Below, piece after piece: positions 5,329-7,369 of a stretch of 7,369 nt of DNA (position 1 is the stretch's first letter; the number at the start of each line of letters is the position of its first letter). Under the pieces are notes generated by a model. The model saw nothing but the letters and a program-made list of their open reading frames with translations, was not told where the DNA came from and made no database searches. The DNA comes from Kiritimatiellia bacterium. Its GTDB lineage: Bacteria > Verrucomicrobiota > Kiritimatiellia > B70-G9. The stretch spans positions 1-7,369 of the forward strand of contig DTYT01000121.1 of the NCBI GenBank assembly GCA_012961745.1, read 5' to 3'. The position numbers and the translations under genes are program-made.

Positions 5329-7194
5329 ATGAGTTGTTCTCGGTTCAGAAAATCTCGCCATCTGGCCGCTAGAGGCATATATCGCCTGACTATTGCTTTC
5401 ACTGTACTTGTCCACTTCGCGGCCTCAACTGCCGCCGGGGCCCCCACCGCTATCGTCGCGCACGTCTCTCTGGAGCCGAACGTCGTTGAGCCGGGCGAGC
5501 CGGTCACCTACATAGTCAGCGTTCGCGGCGTCAAATCGCTCTCGCCCCCCGAGATCTCCTTTCCCTCTGGTCTGCAACCTTTCGGTGCACCATCCCGAGA
5601 GTTCAGCTTCTATATGGATAATCGCGGGCAGCATACCACGACTTCCTTCCGTTACCGCTTACTCCCCACTGAACCGGGTGAGTTCACAATAGGACCTTTC
5701 TCATGGTCGCAACGCGGGAGGGAGATCCACATCCCTGCCGTTCGGCTTAAAGTAGTCGGCCCGCAAGGCGAGACGGCCTCCGCCCCGACCAATGCCGCGC
5801 CACCACTTTTCGCGAGAGTCTCCATATCACCAGCTCGTCCATACGTCGATCAATGGTGCGAGATAACCATAGAATTGTTCCGCCGCGGCGTGGAACTGAC
5901 TGACGATATCCAGATACTTAATCTCCCGGAAAAGGGAATCGCTGTGACTCCCCTCCGCGAATTGACCCCTCAACGCCGCACTGTCCAGGGCCGCGTCTAC
6001 GACGTGCGCCGTTTTCGAGGGTTTGCTCGGTTTTCCACTGCCGGTGAATATCGATTCGCGCCGGCAGTTAGAGTTCAGGTCATCGTGCCCCCCAAAAGGC
6101 GAACCGGCCCCGGCAGTCCGTTCGGCTCAACCTTTTTTCCGGATCTGGCCGACTTCTTCTTTGAAGGGGTGCAGACTCACCCGTATGTCGTGCAAGCCCC
6201 CCGGGTGTCGATTCAATGTCGCAGTCTTCCCAAAGAAGACCGCCCCCGGTTCTTCCGCGGGGCGGTAGGCGATTTCACTTTGGACGTCCGACTCTCGCCT
6301 ACCAACGTCTCCGTGGGCGACCCGATTACCGTGACCGTTACGGTCTCCGGCACCGGAAACGTCGAAACCGTGACCCTTCCCGCCTACAGCCCCGGGAAAA
6401 CTTTCAGAGTGTATGATGCAAAATTGATCAAGAAGGATCTTTCGCCCGACGGTATGTGGGGAAGCAAAATATTCGAAATGGTGGTAATGCCCACCACCAC
6501 CAATGTGACGTCATTGCCCCCATTCCGCTTCGCATACTTCGATCCCGCAACCGAGCGCTACCGGGTTCTTCAGCAGGGCCCGTTCCGCATCCATGTCAGC
6601 CCTCAGATCCCGGTCCCCGATTCATTGGAAACCGGAACACCGGCGGCGCAAAGTCGCAGGATCCTCGGTGAAGACATTATCTTCATCAAGGCCAAGCCCG
6701 GACACCTGTTACCCCTCGCCTGGCTCCAGCCCCCGTTCCGGATAAGATTGATCTGGGTAAACAGTATCCCTTTACTGGTTCTCCTGGTAAGCTGCTACGC
6801 CAGTCTCCGCCGCGCCGCCATGCGCGACGGCGTCTCCCGGAGAGAGCGGGCACCCGCCGCCGCCCGCAAAGCCTTGAAAGAAGCCGAAAAGCACTTAAGA
6901 CGAGAGCATGTAGAGGAGTTCTACCGCCTGCTTTGCAAGGCCGTCAATACCTACTTTGCCGAAACGCTGCAACTTGCTCCCGGGCACATCAGCCCTGATC
7001 TCATTATACATAAGATGCAGGAAGCCGGTATACCTCAGCCGATCCTTCGCTCTGCCCGGGAGGTCTTCGACCGGATCGACACCATTCGCTACGCTCCCCG
7101 CGAGCAAAAGATCCCCGCTACAAAGGCCGACATGCGACGTGATCTGGTTCAGATTCGGAACATTCTGATACGATGCCGGAGGTCAGGCATATGA
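5329..7194 (+). CDS. batD: BatD family protein (oxygen-tolerance membrane protein)
   Basis: A complete 621-residue BatD, the usual size. The N-terminus is arginine-rich and followed by a hydrophobic stretch (about 19-36), a probable signal peptide with cleavage near AAG. The large extracytoplasmic part consists of beta-sandwich domains: about 42-143 (EPGEPVTYIVSVRG, then GEFTIGPFSW), about 160-255, and about 313-425. The last begins with the BatD hallmark LPKEDRPRFFRGAVGDF (300-316) and VGDPITVTVTVSGTGNVETV. An aromatic loop, FFPDLADFFFEG, lies at 269-280. A transmembrane helix is at about 474-492. The cytoplasmic tail (about 505-617) is helical, with EEFYRLLCKAVNTYF (529-543) and IDTIRYAP (583-590). 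BatD is thought to be the large periplasmic platform of the Bat complex. The start is 3 bp after batC, with AAGGA (5314-5318) 10 bases upstream. Identity is secure; the mechanism is unknown. Confidence 0.96.
   Translation: MSCSRFRKSRHLAARGIYRLTIAFTVLVHFAASTAAGAPTAIVAHVSLEPNVVEPGEPVTYIVSVRGVKSLSPPEISFPSGLQPFGAPSREFSFYMDNRGQHTTTSFRYRLLPTEPGEFTIGPFSWSQRGREIHIPAVRLKVVGPQGETASAPTNAAPPLFARVSISPARPYVDQWCEITIELFRRGVELTDDIQILNLPEKGIAVTPLRELTPQRRTVQGRVYDVRRFRGFARFSTAGEYRFAPAVRVQVIVPPKRRTGPGSPFGSTFFPDLADFFFEGVQTHPYVVQAPRVSIQCRSLPKEDRPRFFRGAVGDFTLDVRLSPTNVSVGDPITVTVTVSGTGNVETVTLPAYSPGKTFRVYDAKLIKKDLSPDGMWGSKIFEMVVMPTTTNVTSLPPFRFAYFDPATERYRVLQQGPFRIHVSPQIPVPDSLETGTPAAQSRRILGEDIIFIKAKPGHLLPLAWLQPPFRIRLIWVNSIPLLVLLVSCYASLRRAAMRDGVSRRERAPAAARKALKEAEKHLRREHVEEFYRLLCKAVNTYFAETLQLAPGHISPDLIIHKMQEAGIPQPILRSAREVFDRIDTIRYAPREQKIPATKADMRRDLVQIRNILIRCRRSGI
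7178..7182 (+). promoter_or_regulatory. Ribosome binding site for batE
   Basis: A perfect GGAGG lies 8 bases before the ATG at 7191, within the last codons of batD. It is the strongest Shine-Dalgarno in the window. Together with the ATGA overlap it fixes the start of the last gene. Confidence 0.75.
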
Positions 7195-7369
7195 CACTGG
7201 CTGTCCGAAGGACTCTACCGCCGGAATATCCCTTACCCTGCCCCGTATGCCTCATATCCTTCTTGATCCTCTGCCTCGCTCTTCATGACGCCCGGGCTGT
7301 CGTTCCGCAATCCGACGTCATGGCCTCGTTCAATGCCGCTTGTCGGGCCTACGAGAAGGGAGATTATGA
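7191..7369 (+). CDS. batE: BatE-like exported TPR protein, 5' part
   Basis: The first 59 codons of a gene that continues past the right edge with no stop in the window. The start overlaps the batD stop as ATGA (7191-7194) and is preceded by GGAGG. Residues 1-35 look like a signal peptide: a short N-region with two arginines, a hydrophobic core (VCLISFLILCLALH) and a cleavage site after ARA. The mature start contains FNAACRAYEKGDY (47-59), which is the first helix and turn of a TPR; BatE proteins typically begin with a similar segment and often end in a bacterial SH3 domain, which would lie outside this window. Position directly after batD is where batE is expected. Identification as BatE therefore rests mainly on context and on this short TPR match. 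Confidence 0.8.
   Translation, partial: MTLAVRRTLPPEYPLPCPVCLISFLILCLALHDARAVVPQSDVMASFNAACRAYEKGDY

Noticed and set aside
6333..6345. A 13-base perfect inverted repeat (GACCGT-T-ACGGTC) inside batD
   Set aside because: It encodes alternating Val-Thr residues of a beta strand in a conserved BatD segment; short and mid-gene, so likely chance rather than an operator or terminator.

Overview
The window is a tightly packed, single-strand gene cluster of the Bat type ("Bacteroides aerotolerance", also called the MoxR/DUF58/VWA cluster). All eight genes read on the + strand. In order they are a MoxR AAA+ ATPase (5' end outside the window), a DUF58 protein, a small membrane protein built like a miniature BatD, BatA, BatB, BatC, BatD, and the first 59 codons of a BatE-like TPR protein that runs off the right edge. 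Six genes are complete.

Layout: moxR ends at 516, and DUF58 follows after 23 bp (540-1424). The mini-BatD gene (1421-2452), BatC (4453-5325) and BatE (from 7191) each start in a 4-bp ATGA overlap with the gene before. BatA (2439-3434) starts at a TTG inside the mini-BatD gene with a 14-bp overlap. BatB (3440-4456) and BatD (5329-7194) start 5 and 3 bp after the preceding stop. There is no room for internal promoters or terminators, so the cluster is almost certainly one transcript whose promoter lies upstream of the window. No RNA gene, mobile element, CRISPR array or long repeat was found.

How the parts fit together (family knowledge plus inference): MoxR ATPases are thought to act as chaperone-like remodelling factors on VWA-domain partners. 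Here the candidate partners are the soluble DUF58 protein and the two membrane-anchored VWA proteins BatA and BatB, and all three keep the residues expected of a metal-binding MIDAS site. BatC and BatE are exported TPR proteins, and BatD and the mini-BatD present beta-rich domains outside the membrane and helical domains in the cytoplasm. The likely product is an envelope complex linking cytoplasmic ATPase activity to periplasmic events. Its exact biochemical role is not established; roles in oxidative or envelope stress have been reported in Bacteroides, Francisella and Leptospira.

Organism: a Gram-negative-type bacterium with moderately high GC. The full set with a separate mini-BatD between DUF58 and BatA fits the Verrucomicrobiota/Kiritimatiellota/Lentisphaerota or a related lineage better than classical Bacteroides, but this is a guess from gene order and composition.

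The main anomaly is a +1 reading-frame break in the moxR gene near 134-148, which separates the AAA+ core from its C-terminal lid. The cluster itself is a known family, so I do not claim a new system. The mini-BatD protein is the least described component.
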